DNA of 64,000 nucleotides from a virus. The translations under genes were made by a program, and so were the position numbers. The stretch spans positions 124,001-188,000 of the IMG/VR virus record IMGVR_UViG_3300044701_002789; one strand, written 5' to 3'. How positions within the stretch are numbered: the first letter of the stretch is position 1; the number at the start of each line of letters is the position of its first letter. Positions 12,701 through 18,082 of the stretch are shown here, one piece after another. Under the pieces are notes generated by a model. The model had not been told where the DNA came from, did no database searches, and saw only the letters and a program-made list of their open reading frames with translations.

Positions 12701-12860
12701 ATTTGTCTATATTTTGTAGAAGATCAAGTGTTTGTCCTTGATTTTCAATAGACTTATAATATTCTTTCAAAAATTCCAATACTAACGGAAATTCTTCTCT
12801 TACATATTCTGGAACTAGATTTTCTAGAATTAGATTGAATTTTACTCTGTTATTAATCAT
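699..12860 (-). CDS. Giant virion protein in the gp7 position (baseplate wedge, YHYH domain, 4053 aa)
   Basis: A single uninterrupted frame of 4053 codons between gp6 (1 nt gap) and gp8, where T4 has gp7 (about 1030 aa). The N-terminus (LENLVPEYVREEFPLVLEFL, then IDKYV and a SKGTDCSFELLFRALFGSDV segment near residue 285) is typical of the large cyanophage wedge proteins. Around residues 1300-1340 the motif GWAYDGNPIYGPYGY is a YHYH-domain signature. The body contains many repeats of the form GxGYxxxPxxxI followed by G-A-x-A-x-A, near residues 790-880, 1080-1180, 2150, 3390-3470 and 3640-3720, which suggests serial beta-rich modules. The role is inferred from synteny: wedge initiator plus extra surface domains, possibly carbohydrate- or metal-binding. 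Codon use is AT-rich like the neighbours. Confidence 0.8.
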   Translation of the reverse strand: MINNRVKFNLILENLVPEYVREEFPLVLEFLKEYYKSIENQGQTLDLLQNIDKYVQIDNITNLIDSTNLVTDITFFDDEIYVESIQGFPKRNGLLQIDSEVIFYEKILEFQKVENINIIIPTNSNIVYPIDVIGSLSDYAGCLLRIKDEDNNIIKIIKIDSIGSGLSLILSDIPFISDETFESEYVCEIVGSRFIGCKRGFSGVTSYTSINAIDKLTFSESESNDHIFGSIVKNLSILFLKEFFRKIKYQIAPGFQNIEFFGDLNESTFVKNIREFYTSKGTDCSFELLFRALFGSDVEIIKPRDYLIIPSDAQYRVFRNIIVESVNGDPRKLANRTLYQDQFAGINPAKGIVSKVEKVQKDSKDYYIISLDNTKENSYDLIFGNFSIHPKTKVTFESQIGSSYIDVDSTIGFPESGELVVEYENQTSDIITYKSKTSTQFLECEGITQSIPLLTDVKLNTFVYSIVDGETISVRIVGVISDLDLIDNSYYNKIGDEIEVKTLGIELDDVRSENWFFNIPVSYDVSSVSILDNNENQKDYEVILFDKHILKIGDPITLSSSLGQKSDGLVISFINEKTVAVRIKDLLDPSLKYILNKNISKVDSSNYKSLNQYSSNVQNVYSDANNEIYVNSQSLPNYLYEPLTINDNSIVFSGSYNNTEELNIGPHNFYTGDSVIYKPGEGSNKLNIEKGIYFVKRVNSTTIKLSRSRNNIYTNINFLRLSGDVVNNKLEFTKFNFPNLETKLLEPQNILRKITPDFDKSDSTTLPGTIGILVNGVELLNYKSNDQIFYGEIKSIIPSSEGSGYDVINPPDLIISDPIGFGAQAYCAVNGSLDRIDIVDPGFDYLEVPKIQIAGGNGTGASAVAELVNYNYSVNFDISNVNVITDTIGFSTYHNFRTGEVVKYLPLNNIPVSGLTTNSIYYISVIDNLNIKLHKSFEDSVSGINTLPLSNVGGKYHRLTSENLKRKLGSIRVVNGGKNYQNKKRICYPTGINTYSDTILINNHGYSSGEIITYNSTQGSPIGLTSSTSYYVTKINDNEFKLSQIGISTLGISTSFYYETRQYVKLSSQGAGKHIFNYPKIEVTISGKVGTYSTVQTYQAKIQPIFSGKIESVFIEDGGNSYGSNEILNYTKQPEIKLLTGTDAQVEPIISDGKIVDVIIKNPGKNYYSTPKLEITGSGSGCILTPVVKFGVLFEVKIISSGAGYNNQTKIDVIPPGIGAKFEASIQSWRINIVERIFRNNTITSDDGVIYEGKGKNSSLEYTHLYAPRKLRSSVFGTRTINGSTIYSQDLELIDGKESDSVSHSPIIGWAYDGNPIYGPYGYSSITGGSVKQMIPGYELVIKDNRPNLDLYPLGIFIEDYEFLNTGDLDKHNGRYCITPEFPNGTYAYFSTFNTFVETREGSLFNKYKKPAFPYLIGNTYKSNPIKFNISINSNLNKFDLNKEKWLRNTKPYSLLNKNTYYNFIQNSDKNRRQISIVEQINSGKIDSVGIITGGYDYKVGDKLIVDDTNTSGFGFNASVSSIKGIKLLKVESATEIIDDVEILFNNSKLISFSTSPHNLFNNDIVTINSKYDFNARGLVKLTQNNLVLTTGIGSTLTTGIITYLNVSGNLNYPNVRENDVYQIDQEKVKILAIDKNSSRIKVLREFDNSVGVNSAVSGSILTEKTRKFEIRLNSSGLSTESILDVNKEIYFDPNETIGIGTTSGVGITSTIYFSNPGVGITFISIPTKSLYLPEHNLETGDELTYSTNNGSSILVSLDGINGFSLPNDSKVYVSRISSNLIGISTDNNNTLYFLSSGSGINHSFKTNYKNIFKGRVSKTIVTSTTDGSHNLLLNDEINLKIQSKTIETFKVRYNKNNRRLLINPINFLSSAVNVDDNTIRLPNHGLRSGQKIIYTSSSPSLGLVNNEIYYVINVSSDDIGLSSTLYDSTKNFPSFINIESSSSGTISPINPKINITKNNQVIFDLSDSSLSFKNNSFDYSAFKFTLYTDSNFSNEFETSEKNTIFNVRRFGKVGIDTDARLVIDSTENIDGDLFYNLTPINLKINDKENIEIISDTDVIEANKISFNESLLNGNHTIVGISTTSFNFNLIGNPEKSEYNTNNSSLYYTTNSKNCSGEISDIKIFSGGSNYKSVPFVKSISSDNGYGAVLKLNSKSIGSILKTKKLDVSFDYSSDFTIRPTSIQPLLFEVENISLVDNVEVLLPGKNYTIPPKLILIDGYTNKIIEDLELDYDIRNRKVTIIKNTLGISDYIPKIIPVNNSNGIDIRNISYNNITKNVTVILNPGFSREQDFPFDIGDKVFIENISVGISSDGKGYNSSDYDYQLFEITSVDKNIGGSGGSVTYNISKYLSGNDNPGQFDSFNSSGKIIPEKYLPSFRVNTKKKEFYINESIESGSSKGKIQSIDLFNNILKISSKDKFNPGDILKGTSSNSVAQIKSVTTFNSVYNINSNFMGEEGWERETGFLNNTTQRIHDSNYYQYFSYDLKSNIDYETWNPYVSNLNHTSGFKKFGSLVIDSKSDYTGISTEQNQSDFVGISHINQIVDLNCYHDFDLVKENNITINNESVTDQIIFNSKFIQDYIESIGNRVLVIDDLSDTFNSNPRSDIYSVVDSFDLENIYKKYFIFIRDKVFVDFKQSSMVSLIQNNEFGYLSQYGVVGNISDLGYFEFRRSGSFGNLLFFPKKFDFGSYDVSYISFDLYNTITGIGQTSFGNDPTLITTQTNVTDGVTTKIVGIPTSYKGSKVLVHIRSYDDTIPNDAYYEVHELTLLHNDVDVSVLEYGQFNTSSLLENSGVGIATYNAYISNNELILDIKTNVGSGVSFVVNTSAISIGNDSPNTVSYLDFREGTIASGSIFIAANSLPFPSVAVSMPNNCETSYIISLVHDLTNNEYSISEIITLKDEISGELLVTEYGILNTDTNIGVYSADNTYGTDSYNLLFTPNPNIDVKVTYFQMSLGRFDDAYNNPNILDLNNYTLSSGYGEYFGTSLDIRKEFNLTYKGSTIFEKVFNASSSEVVNINDSSVLLSYHFFTTGEEIEYRYNNSDTSSENAIEITPTFISGIGVTDKLPTTLYIVKDSDIKVRVSASASQSLQSIPDVLNFTNLGIGTEHKFISKKRNEKSLIAIDNVIQSPIVSTSTTAGLTTSMSRINLYLSVDDSEDLFGGDLIKVNNEIMLIRAVDSPIKNVLLVDRSLLGTGISSHPKNSTVFKVKGNYNIVDNKIYFSEAPFGKVPVSNPNARFDEIDYFGLEISSRFNGRVFLRSGISNSNDDTYINNKIIDDISSEFNTIKSTFELKYDSSNITGISTDNAIVLVNSAVQYPELSYVLTENAGITTIKVNSPESTTYDSRIISLPKGGIILSVGSSEGFGYQPLVSAGGKPVVSSSGTIQSILINNTGSGYRPGIQTSVNVSVLKTDSSDYESEVVGIASIINGEVVSVTITNPGSGYTSTNPPDVVFDPPYSYTDIPLVYSNDSGSIGIGTEATVNIIVGQSSNVVDFEFKNLGYGYKKGDVLTIDIGGQTGIPTTSNFVEFKIFVDSIFSDSFSAWTVGGLQILDSFEDLFDGTRKRFPISIDGNLVSIVSKKGSNIDIQSTLLVFVNDILQVPGEGYVFNGGSIIEFTESPKPEDKCSIIFYTGTSNVDTFNFDILETVKIGDELTINSDDPLYQEKTRIIESITNVDTTKTNFYNDQGIDRESTRFRPVLWCKQTEDKIINGNYVGKDRVYYEPYIYPTTNIIQNVGLGTDIIFVESVKTFFDSEKEYFHNGVNEKPQNKIIIISQDSVTSAAATAIVSSSGTISSIIINDGGIGYSTDPSISISNPIGLGTTGRAQAQSFITNGSVSSVSISTGGFGYDQMQPPEILFESPSPKYEILDNISYEGDFGVITGISTISVGAALTGIVFDLFIPQDSVLRDTDIVKVGIATTGISGIQTGYYFIVKNSNLGNGLKSLDLSGNVLSIGNSFIDNTYQVASVSIAQTSVPGIGITYVAKVIVGVSSYNNLTGLGFSDFYGEYSWGRISSSTEKTENEFISYGYNGISTSPVIQRFNRLKYIGYSTT

Positions 12861-12861
12861 T

Positions 12862-14784
12862 TTACTTTCTTATAAAATTTCCGTTAGAATAACTTGATGT
12901 TGTTTTATAAATCGTTCCGGATATATCGGAACCGGAAGAAATTGGATCAGATATCATATTAATAATACTATTATTGATATCTAGTTGTAAATATAAATCT
13001 TGTAGTCCAATTATATCATTTGATTTTGGTATTGCAGATATTTCTATAATAGGATTGTTAAACTTTTCTTTTCCTGCTCTTATGATATTTACTGGATATA
13101 TAATCACCTCTCCCTTCTCATAATCAATTTTTCCTGCATTCGGATTGACAATATATGGCAAAGAATTTTCAATATTTATTTTGAAAAATATAATTCTTCC
13201 AGTTTTTTTATTTGAATCTGGTATGTCTGATAAGTATAAATCTTCTAAAATACCAGAAACCCCAAAAGATGAAGATTTTATATTATAACCACTTTCATTT
13301 TTAATGTGGAAACCATTACCAAAACAAATTTCATACTCCGCAAATTGATTTAACAAAACTTTCAAATCTCTTCTCATATTAATTTTAGTTATATTTGATG
13401 TTATTGCCTTATTTGTTTCATCAATTATTTTTAAAAATTTACTATATTTAAATCTAGCACCATATTTATTCAATTCTGTAGAATCTGAATATCTAATTAA
13501 ATTGTTTAAGATTTGAGTTTTTAAGTCTGAAGGTGATTGTGAAAAACTAGTATTATAATAAACAGAGGAGTCAAACTCAATATAAAGATACTTTAAGTCT
13601 AATATTTCAGTAACAATTCCAGCAACACTGTATTTTCTTAATAAATTTTTAAGATTGTCTTTAATTGTTTCCGGAAGAACCTCTCCTTCAAAAGGTTTAA
13701 TTGTAATAAAGACTTTTCCATATCTTGGAGGATCCAATTCTTCACCACCAAAAACAGAAACAGATTCTGCTTCTGGGTACAGCATAGTAACAATATTTTC
13801 ATAATCGGAAGAGGTTACGGCTCTTTTTTGTGAAGAATATAACCTAGGCGCATATTTTCTAATTGAATCTATTGATTCAATTTCTTTTCCACCTTGAGAT
13901 GGAGAAATGGTACTAATTAAAGATACTCCTGATGCAATTACCCGAGCATTATTATCTACTAGTCTTCCTATAAAGGAAAATGATTCAATACCATTAGAAC
14001 TTTCACCGTTTGATACAATATAGGTAACTTCTACTACATTTGAATTATCAAGTTTTTTTCCAAATATTCCATCACCAAATATAATTTCATATCTTTGATC
14101 TTCTATTTCTTGTAGAAAAAATACTCTACTTTTATCATTAACTACACATAAGTCTTCACATAAGTTAAATTTATTAATAATACTACTTTCTTGGGAATTT
14201 CTAATATTAACTGACAGAGTTGAAGTATCAATATTTGCATTATTTAATATAAATTTTTGTTCTGAATTATTTACATCCACAATGAAAGATTGATTTACAT
14301 AGGAACCTTCGTAAATCGTGATATTATCAAACAAGGCTATTCCATTTACTACTGGAACAGTGATATCTTCAATAATTGAAAATGTATAATTCTGACCATT
14401 AGATGCAACAGAACTTACACACACCAATCCTTTTTGAAGAGTAACCGTTAATGGCGCAGTTTCTGCTGTTGATATGCTTGTAGTATCTACGAAAAAAGAT
14501 ATATTTGCTCTTGAGGAGGTTCGGGATCTTGGTGTATACCCAATATGCTTTGCTAATGAAACAACATTCTCACGCAAAGTGGCACTATCAATAAAAACTT
14601 CATTGCTAATCATATTAGCATTATATGAAGAGATATAGGTATTATATGCTAATAGATCTATAATTGTAGAAAGATTTGATCCTTCAAAATCATAATCGGT
14701 AAAATTTGAATTTGATCTCAAATACTCGCGGATTGATGATTTAATTTGATCAAAATCTAAGTTTGTGAAATTAACTAATGCCAT
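12862..14784 (-). CDS. 6: Baseplate wedge protein gp6
   Basis: 640 aa, close to T4 gp6 (660). The N-terminus LVNFTNLDFDQIKSSIREYL, the YDFEGSNLSTIIDLLAYNT segment and NMISNEVFIDSATLRENVV are hallmark gp6/J-family wedge sequences. SVFGGEELDPPRYGKVFITI in the middle matches the baseplate J core. gp6 homodimers form the inner ring of the wedge together with gp7, gp25 and gp53. Its start overlaps the gp25 stop (shared base region at 14784), so translation is probably coupled. The long AT-rich C-terminal part is less conserved. Confidence 0.93.
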   Translation of the reverse strand: MALVNFTNLDFDQIKSSIREYLRSNSNFTDYDFEGSNLSTIIDLLAYNTYISSYNANMISNEVFIDSATLRENVVSLAKHIGYTPRSRTSSRANISFFVDTTSISTAETAPLTVTLQKGLVCVSSVASNGQNYTFSIIEDITVPVVNGIALFDNITIYEGSYVNQSFIVDVNNSEQKFILNNANIDTSTLSVNIRNSQESSIINKFNLCEDLCVVNDKSRVFFLQEIEDQRYEIIFGDGIFGKKLDNSNVVEVTYIVSNGESSNGIESFSFIGRLVDNNARVIASGVSLISTISPSQGGKEIESIDSIRKYAPRLYSSQKRAVTSSDYENIVTMLYPEAESVSVFGGEELDPPRYGKVFITIKPFEGEVLPETIKDNLKNLLRKYSVAGIVTEILDLKYLYIEFDSSVYYNTSFSQSPSDLKTQILNNLIRYSDSTELNKYGARFKYSKFLKIIDETNKAITSNITKINMRRDLKVLLNQFAEYEICFGNGFHIKNESGYNIKSSSFGVSGILEDLYLSDIPDSNKKTGRIIFFKINIENSLPYIVNPNAGKIDYEKGEVIIYPVNIIRAGKEKFNNPIIEISAIPKSNDIIGLQDLYLQLDINNSIINMISDPISSGSDISGTIYKTTSSYSNGNFIRK

Positions 14785-15185
14785 TATCGGGTTGGCTGAA
14801 GTGCAAAGGATAACTGTTGCGGTAATACATCAATACCAACAATCAAATACTGTATTGTCACATTAAATTCGCCGTTATCATAATCTGGTGATACGATAAC
14901 ATCAATTAGATTGACTCTTGGTTCATAATTTTTAATAGTATTTTCAATCTCATCTTTGATTATAGATGCTGAAATTTCATCAAGATTTTCAAAAAGTGAT
15001 CTTGAAACTCTAGAACCTAAATTTTGATTGAAAAATTTTTCTCCAGGTTGGGTAAGTACAAGATTTCTCACTGATCTTGCGATTGCAGATTCATTCCTGA
15101 GCGCCACAAGATCATAATTCAGAGGATTAACCTGAAATGACATACTTATATCTTTGAACCCTTTACTTACCCTCTCTAGAGGCAT
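14784..15185 (-). CDS. 25: Baseplate wedge protein gp25
   Basis: 133 aa, the usual gp25 length. It shows the conserved lysozyme-like gp25 core: NEAAIARSVRNL-type segment (NESAIARSVRNLVLT), QPGEKFFNQNLGSRV, SLFENLDEISASII and YEPRVNLIDVIV. gp25 sits at the sheath-baseplate junction and its dimer nucleates wedge ring formation. The gene precedes gp6 with overlapping ends. Its ATG follows an AT-rich palindrome carrying an ATAAATA motif, consistent with late transcription of the whole 25-6-7-8 block. Confidence 0.95.
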   Translation of the reverse strand: MPLERVSKGFKDISMSFQVNPLNYDLVALRNESAIARSVRNLVLTQPGEKFFNQNLGSRVSRSLFENLDEISASIIKDEIENTIKNYEPRVNLIDVIVSPDYDNGEFNVTIQYLIVGIDVLPQQLSFALQPTR

Positions 15186-15189
15186 AAAA

Positions 15190-15218
15190 CTGAATAATAA
15201 TTTATATTATTTATTCAG
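15190..15218 (-). promoter_or_regulatory. Palindrome with late promoter motif before gp25
   Basis: A near-perfect AT hairpin (CTGAATAAATAAT ... ATTATTCAG) ends 4 nt before the gp25 ATG. The ATAAATA late motif is inside it (15208-15214). A T-run follows the stem, so it could be both a terminator for the gene at 15215-15469 and the late promoter of the wedge operon. Confidence 0.5.
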
Positions 15219-15469
15219 TTTTTTTGGAATTCATAAAGAGGTTCCGTGCCGTATTCCCAATCATCATAATCATCATCATTGCGGATTTTTTCGTGAATCT
15301 CATTTTGAATCAAAAAATCATGCTTTTTGGGTGTAATGTCATCGTTTGAGATTTCACGAAGCATTTTTTGCTTATTAACTTTTGATTCCCAACCATATTC
15401 ACTTGACAAATATTGTGTACCCCACTGACTTCTCATAAAGTTTTCATCTTTATCTACTTTTTTAGTCAT
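15215..15469 (-). CDS. Hypothetical protein (84 aa)
   Basis: 84 aa, highly charged, starting MTKKVDKDENFMRSQWGTQY and ending with an acidic tract (NDDDYDDWEYGTE). No domain recognised. It sits between the gp25 promoter palindrome and the 162-aa gene, 19 nt apart, and belongs to the small conserved block next to the wedge genes. Probably soluble and real because of spacing and codon use. Confidence 0.7.
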   Translation of the reverse strand: MTKKVDKDENFMRSQWGTQYLSSEYGWESKVNKQKMLREISNDDITPKKHDFLIQNEIHEKIRNDDDYDDWEYGTEPLYEFQKN

Positions 15470-15488
15470 TTTTTGTTCTCCTGATTTT

Positions 15489-15977
15489 TTATAAATCAGA
15501 ACTTTTTACGGGGTTACTATCCCGGTTAATAATATCATAATCCTCCTCAAGAATTTCTTTCAAATACTCATCATCCCACAGATCATAATACGAGGTTTTA
15601 GCTAGTTTTTTTCTAAATTCTCTGAGTTCTTTTCTGGATTGCCCTAAAATTAAATTATATTTGCCATTATTTGTTTTAACGCCATTAATATAAGTATCAT
15701 AAGATCCACAATCTTTAAAAAATTTCCAATCAGGGTTTTGGAGATTATGATAGTTTACCCAATATTGGACTTCCTCTAAGTTGAAATGATCTTCAATAAT
15801 AAAAATGATGACCTCATAATTATCTATTGGAATTATGTTTTCTGCATTACATTCAATAATTTTGTAGTTTGATCGAGAAGAAAAAGGACATATAGAAAAC
15901 CCCTTCAATTCTTCTCGTGTTTTTGAAACTTCATGAATCCAATTTAAGATATAAGATTCCTTTTCTACAAAAGACAT
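15489..15977 (-). CDS. Conserved hypothetical protein (162 aa)
   Basis: 162 aa with an N-terminal ELKGFSICPFSS segment and a central NYEVIIFIIEDHFNLEEVQ segment. I recall similar proteins in cyanomyoviruses but cannot name a function. The Cys-Pro-Phe motif resembles the start of small thiol/DUF1415-like proteins, a weak hint only. The C-terminus is acidic and charged. Its ATG lies directly after the T-run of an intrinsic terminator, with no visible Shine-Dalgarno, which is unusual. Confidence 0.75.
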   Translation of the reverse strand: MSFVEKESYILNWIHEVSKTREELKGFSICPFSSRSNYKIIECNAENIIPIDNYEVIIFIIEDHFNLEEVQYWVNYHNLQNPDWKFFKDCGSYDTYINGVKTNNGKYNLILGQSRKELREFRKKLAKTSYYDLWDDEYLKEILEEDYDIINRDSNPVKSSDL

Positions 15978-16012
15978 AAAAAAAAGAGTGCTTAATTATA
16001 TTTAAGCACTCT
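15978..16012 (-). terminator. Intrinsic terminator after the 46-aa basic gene
   Basis: Minus strand: stem AGAGTGCTTA / TAAGCACTCT followed by eight T. It lies 7 nt after the stop of the 16019-16159 gene, and its T-run ends at the next gene's ATG. Confidence 0.85.
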
Positions 16013-16018
16013 ATGAAA

Positions 16019-16159
16019 TTATTTACCTTGACCTCGGTATTTTTTTCTTGCCTTGTTCTTTGAAGTCGCGGCATACTTTGTATTCTTCCCAAGACCCTGA
16101 CGGGTAGACTTGGGATGTGCTTCAATTTGTTCTCCGTTGAGATTAGGTCGCTTTGCCAT
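16019..16159 (-). CDS. Small basic conserved cyanophage protein (46 aa)
   Basis: 46 aa from MAKRPNLNGEQIEAHPKSTR to KNKARKKYRGQGK. It is strongly basic (Lys/Arg rich), with a QGLGKNTKYAATSKNK middle. I believe this tiny protein is conserved in cyanomyoviruses. A nucleic-acid-binding or virion role is possible but not shown. It is followed by a strong terminator, so it ends its transcription unit. Confidence 0.8.
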   Translation of the reverse strand: MAKRPNLNGEQIEAHPKSTRQGLGKNTKYAATSKNKARKKYRGQGK

Positions 16160-16178
16160 AGTTTAATACTCCAAATAA

Positions 16179-16949
16179 TTAAATAACTCTTGTTTTTTCG
16201 TGACCGACTCTTACGCGAGGGTCACACCAGATTTCAAAACCTGCGTCTTTTGCGTCAAGGCAGAATGAAACATCTTCCCCACACATGTCCTGAACGGCGC
16301 CTGATTCAAAAACTTGCATCTTAGGAGCAAACCAAGGATACTCAAGATTTTCAAAAACACCTTTCTTAATAAGGACCCAACCAAATCCAGTATAATCAAC
16401 TGTAAATGGTTTACGACGCTTGCTGATGGTCTCAACAGTTTCGTGATTCATGACACCACCGTTACGACGAAAATCTTCTTCGTCTAACCAATGGGCAACA
16501 GAGGTTGTGACACCATCTTCTGTAGCATACCATCCGGCAACAATTGATTTTTCTTCGCCTTCTTCTGGTAGTGACATATCACATAACTGCCAAAACTTTT
16601 CTGTGTTGAAGACAATATCACTATCAATCCAAAGTTGATAATCATATTCCAGTCTTCCATCCCAAGGAACTTGTTTTGGTCCCCTTAGAACATTTGCTCC
16701 GAGACACTTGCATCTTGCAAAGTTTACCATTGAGGAATAATCCTGGGATATTTGAATGCTCATTCCGTTTTGTACTAGATCAAAACAGAGTTGAACAAAT
16801 GCCTTTAAGAAAATGAAAGAACATCCTCGTCCAGGTAGACAGAAGACAATAGATTTGCCTTTCATTCTTTCTTTAATTTTTTCGTAGTCCCACTCCTGTT
16901 TTGGTGCAGTTGTGGGAGGTTTCGCTTTTACTGTAAATCCACGAGCCAT
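16179..16949 (-). CDS. Glycosyltransferase-like protein
   Basis: 257 aa with start chosen at ATG 16949 (MARGFTVKAKPP), 7 nt after GAGGA; a TTG two codons earlier is less likely. KSIVFCLPGRGCSFIFLKAF at residues ~30-50 is followed by LWIDSDIVFN (DxD-like Asp pair, ~108-112), then GWYATEDG and CGEDVSFCLDAKDAGFEIWC near the end. That is the layout of GT-A-fold glycosyltransferases carried by cyanophages. A role in modifying virion or host surface sugars is inferred. The upstream HNH gene ends 2 nt before, so it may have inserted into this operon. Confidence 0.75.
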   Translation of the reverse strand: MARGFTVKAKPPTTAPKQEWDYEKIKERMKGKSIVFCLPGRGCSFIFLKAFVQLCFDLVQNGMSIQISQDYSSMVNFARCKCLGANVLRGPKQVPWDGRLEYDYQLWIDSDIVFNTEKFWQLCDMSLPEEGEEKSIVAGWYATEDGVTTSVAHWLDEEDFRRNGGVMNHETVETISKRRKPFTVDYTGFGWVLIKKGVFENLEYPWFAPKMQVFESGAVQDMCGEDVSFCLDAKDAGFEIWCDPRVRVGHEKTRVI

Positions 16950-16951
16950 TT

Positions 16952-17428
16952 TCAATCCTCTAATAAATGTTTAAAAGTTTTATTATTTACAACATAAGAA
17001 ATTGTAGAGCGATGCACATTATACATTTCCGCAAGTTTAATAGTTGTATAATTATCCGATTTATATAGTTGTCTAATTCTGATTACATCAGTATTTTTTA
17101 ATCTTGATGCCCCATTATTTTCGCCTTTTTGATTACCAGTATAACATCTTCCTTTATTGACTTTATCTTTGACATTATCAAGATTAGTTCCAGAAAACAA
17201 ATGTGAAGGATTAACACACTTTGGATTATCACATCTATGAAGACAGTGGAGATTTCCCAAAGGTTCTGCATAATGAATTTCATAAGAAATTCTATGCGCC
17301 TTTAAAGTTTTTTTGTTTCTGCAAATGTACCCATAACCATGAGCATCAATTTTTCCTTGCCATTCCCAACATTCATTATCATCAAGTATATCTGGAAGAT
17401 ACTTGGAAAATTTTTCCAATAAATTCAT
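16952..17428 (-). CDS. HNH homing endonuclease
   Basis: 158 aa from ATG 17428 (the preceding TTG is an alternative). NECWEWQGKIDAHGYGYI and HRISYEIHYAEPLG lead into the HNH core LHCLHRCDNPKCVNPSHLF (residues ~80-100) with paired Cys and the N-P-x-H-L finish. The C-terminal third is a helix-turn-helix (IKLAEMYNVHRSTISYVV), the usual DNA-recognition module of phage HNH endonucleases. A single free-standing homing gene squeezed next to the glycosyltransferase gene, with an AT-rich upstream region, suggests a mobile insertion. Confidence 0.92.
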   Translation of the reverse strand: MNLLEKFSKYLPDILDDNECWEWQGKIDAHGYGYICRNKKTLKAHRISYEIHYAEPLGNLHCLHRCDNPKCVNPSHLFSGTNLDNVKDKVNKGRCYTGNQKGENNGASRLKNTDVIRIRQLYKSDNYTTIKLAEMYNVHRSTISYVVNNKTFKHLLED

Positions 17429-17481
17429 CAAATTTTTTTAACAAACCTCAAACTGATTATAACAGTCTATATAGGGACTTG

Positions 17482-17667
17482 TCAATGGGATGAGTTCAGC
17501 GCGATTTCCCGGTCTATGGTCACTTCCTCATAAGAGAGATCTGGACAGTCTGACAACAATTCTCCAAGGCGATTTAAGGCAATCCAAGTAGTATTGAACT
17601 CTTCCTCCTTCAGAGAATGATAAATGCAACTGTCTTTCACGTAGATGTGATAAAGTTTTTCAATCAT
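17482..17667 (-). CDS. Hypothetical protein (61 aa)
   Basis: 61 aa, MIEKLYHIYVKDSCIYHSLK to the C-terminus. It resembles small phage proteins that begin with a beta strand and continue with SLKEEEFNTTWIALN-like text. No function recognised. Starts 5 nt after the next upstream gene's stop. Confidence 0.7.
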   Translation of the reverse strand: MIEKLYHIYVKDSCIYHSLKEEEFNTTWIALNRLGELLSDCPDLSYEEVTIDREIALNSSH

Positions 17668-17672
17668 TTGAT

Positions 17673-17834
17673 TTACTTCGTCAGTGCATTATATATCATT
17701 ACTAATAAGATTCCGAGAGGGATTCCAATGATCCTAAACATTTGCTTAGGATAGCGTATTAACCAACCGGCAAATACTACTTTCCAAAAATTCCAATATG
17801 GCGGATTTTTTCTGGGAGAATTTTTTTTATACAT
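17673..17834 (-). CDS. Small membrane protein (53 aa)
   Basis: Read from ATG 17834 (MYKKNSPRKNPPYWNFW) to TAA at 17673. A basic Pro/Asn-rich head is followed by one membrane segment (MFRIIGIPLGILLVMIYN). This type of 50-aa protein is familiar from cyanophage genomes. Function unknown. Confidence 0.7.
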   Translation of the reverse strand: MYKKNSPRKNPPYWNFWKVVFAGWLIRYPKQMFRIIGIPLGILLVMIYNALTK

Positions 17835-17919
17835 CGGATTTTACTTGGGGGGAATTTTTATACCTCGGAGGATTTTTTGTTTCTTGTGAGTCTTATAGAA
17901 CTAGCGTGGGTCAGAGTTG

Positions 17920-17985
17920 TTATAGATTAGGGTAGTTGAACGTTTTTCAATCGCTAGGCGCGACCCATAAGGCGCCCTTATCCAT
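17920..17985 (-). ncRNA. RNA element copy 7 (most divergent)
   Basis: The minus strand carries GGGTCGC, then GATTGAAAAACG, then ACTACCCT over about 40 nt, the core order found in six other copies (19.4, 20.4, 21.8, 22.8, 24.3, 27.0 kb). The GGGT/ACCC ends can pair. No box was found. It lies in the 250-nt gene-free stretch 17835-18082. Confidence 0.35.
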
Positions 17986-18047
17986 CGGCATACTGTCGAT
18001 AAGCACGGTTAATAGGTGTCATTTAGCACGTACACATAAAGTATAGA

Positions 18048-18074
18048 GAAAGGGGGAGAGACTGTCCCTCCCCC
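18048..18074 (-). terminator. Terminator-like hairpin after the DUF6011-type gene
   Basis: Minus strand GGGGGAG ... CTCCCCC stem followed by a short TTTCTC tail, 9 nt past the stop at 18083. Confidence 0.6.
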
Positions 18075-18082
18075 GGTATACC

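Noticed and set aside
17835-18082. tRNA-like gene in the 250-nt gap
   Set aside because: No cloverleaf with a T-loop GTTCGAATCC-type sequence could be drawn; only RNA copy 7 is supported.
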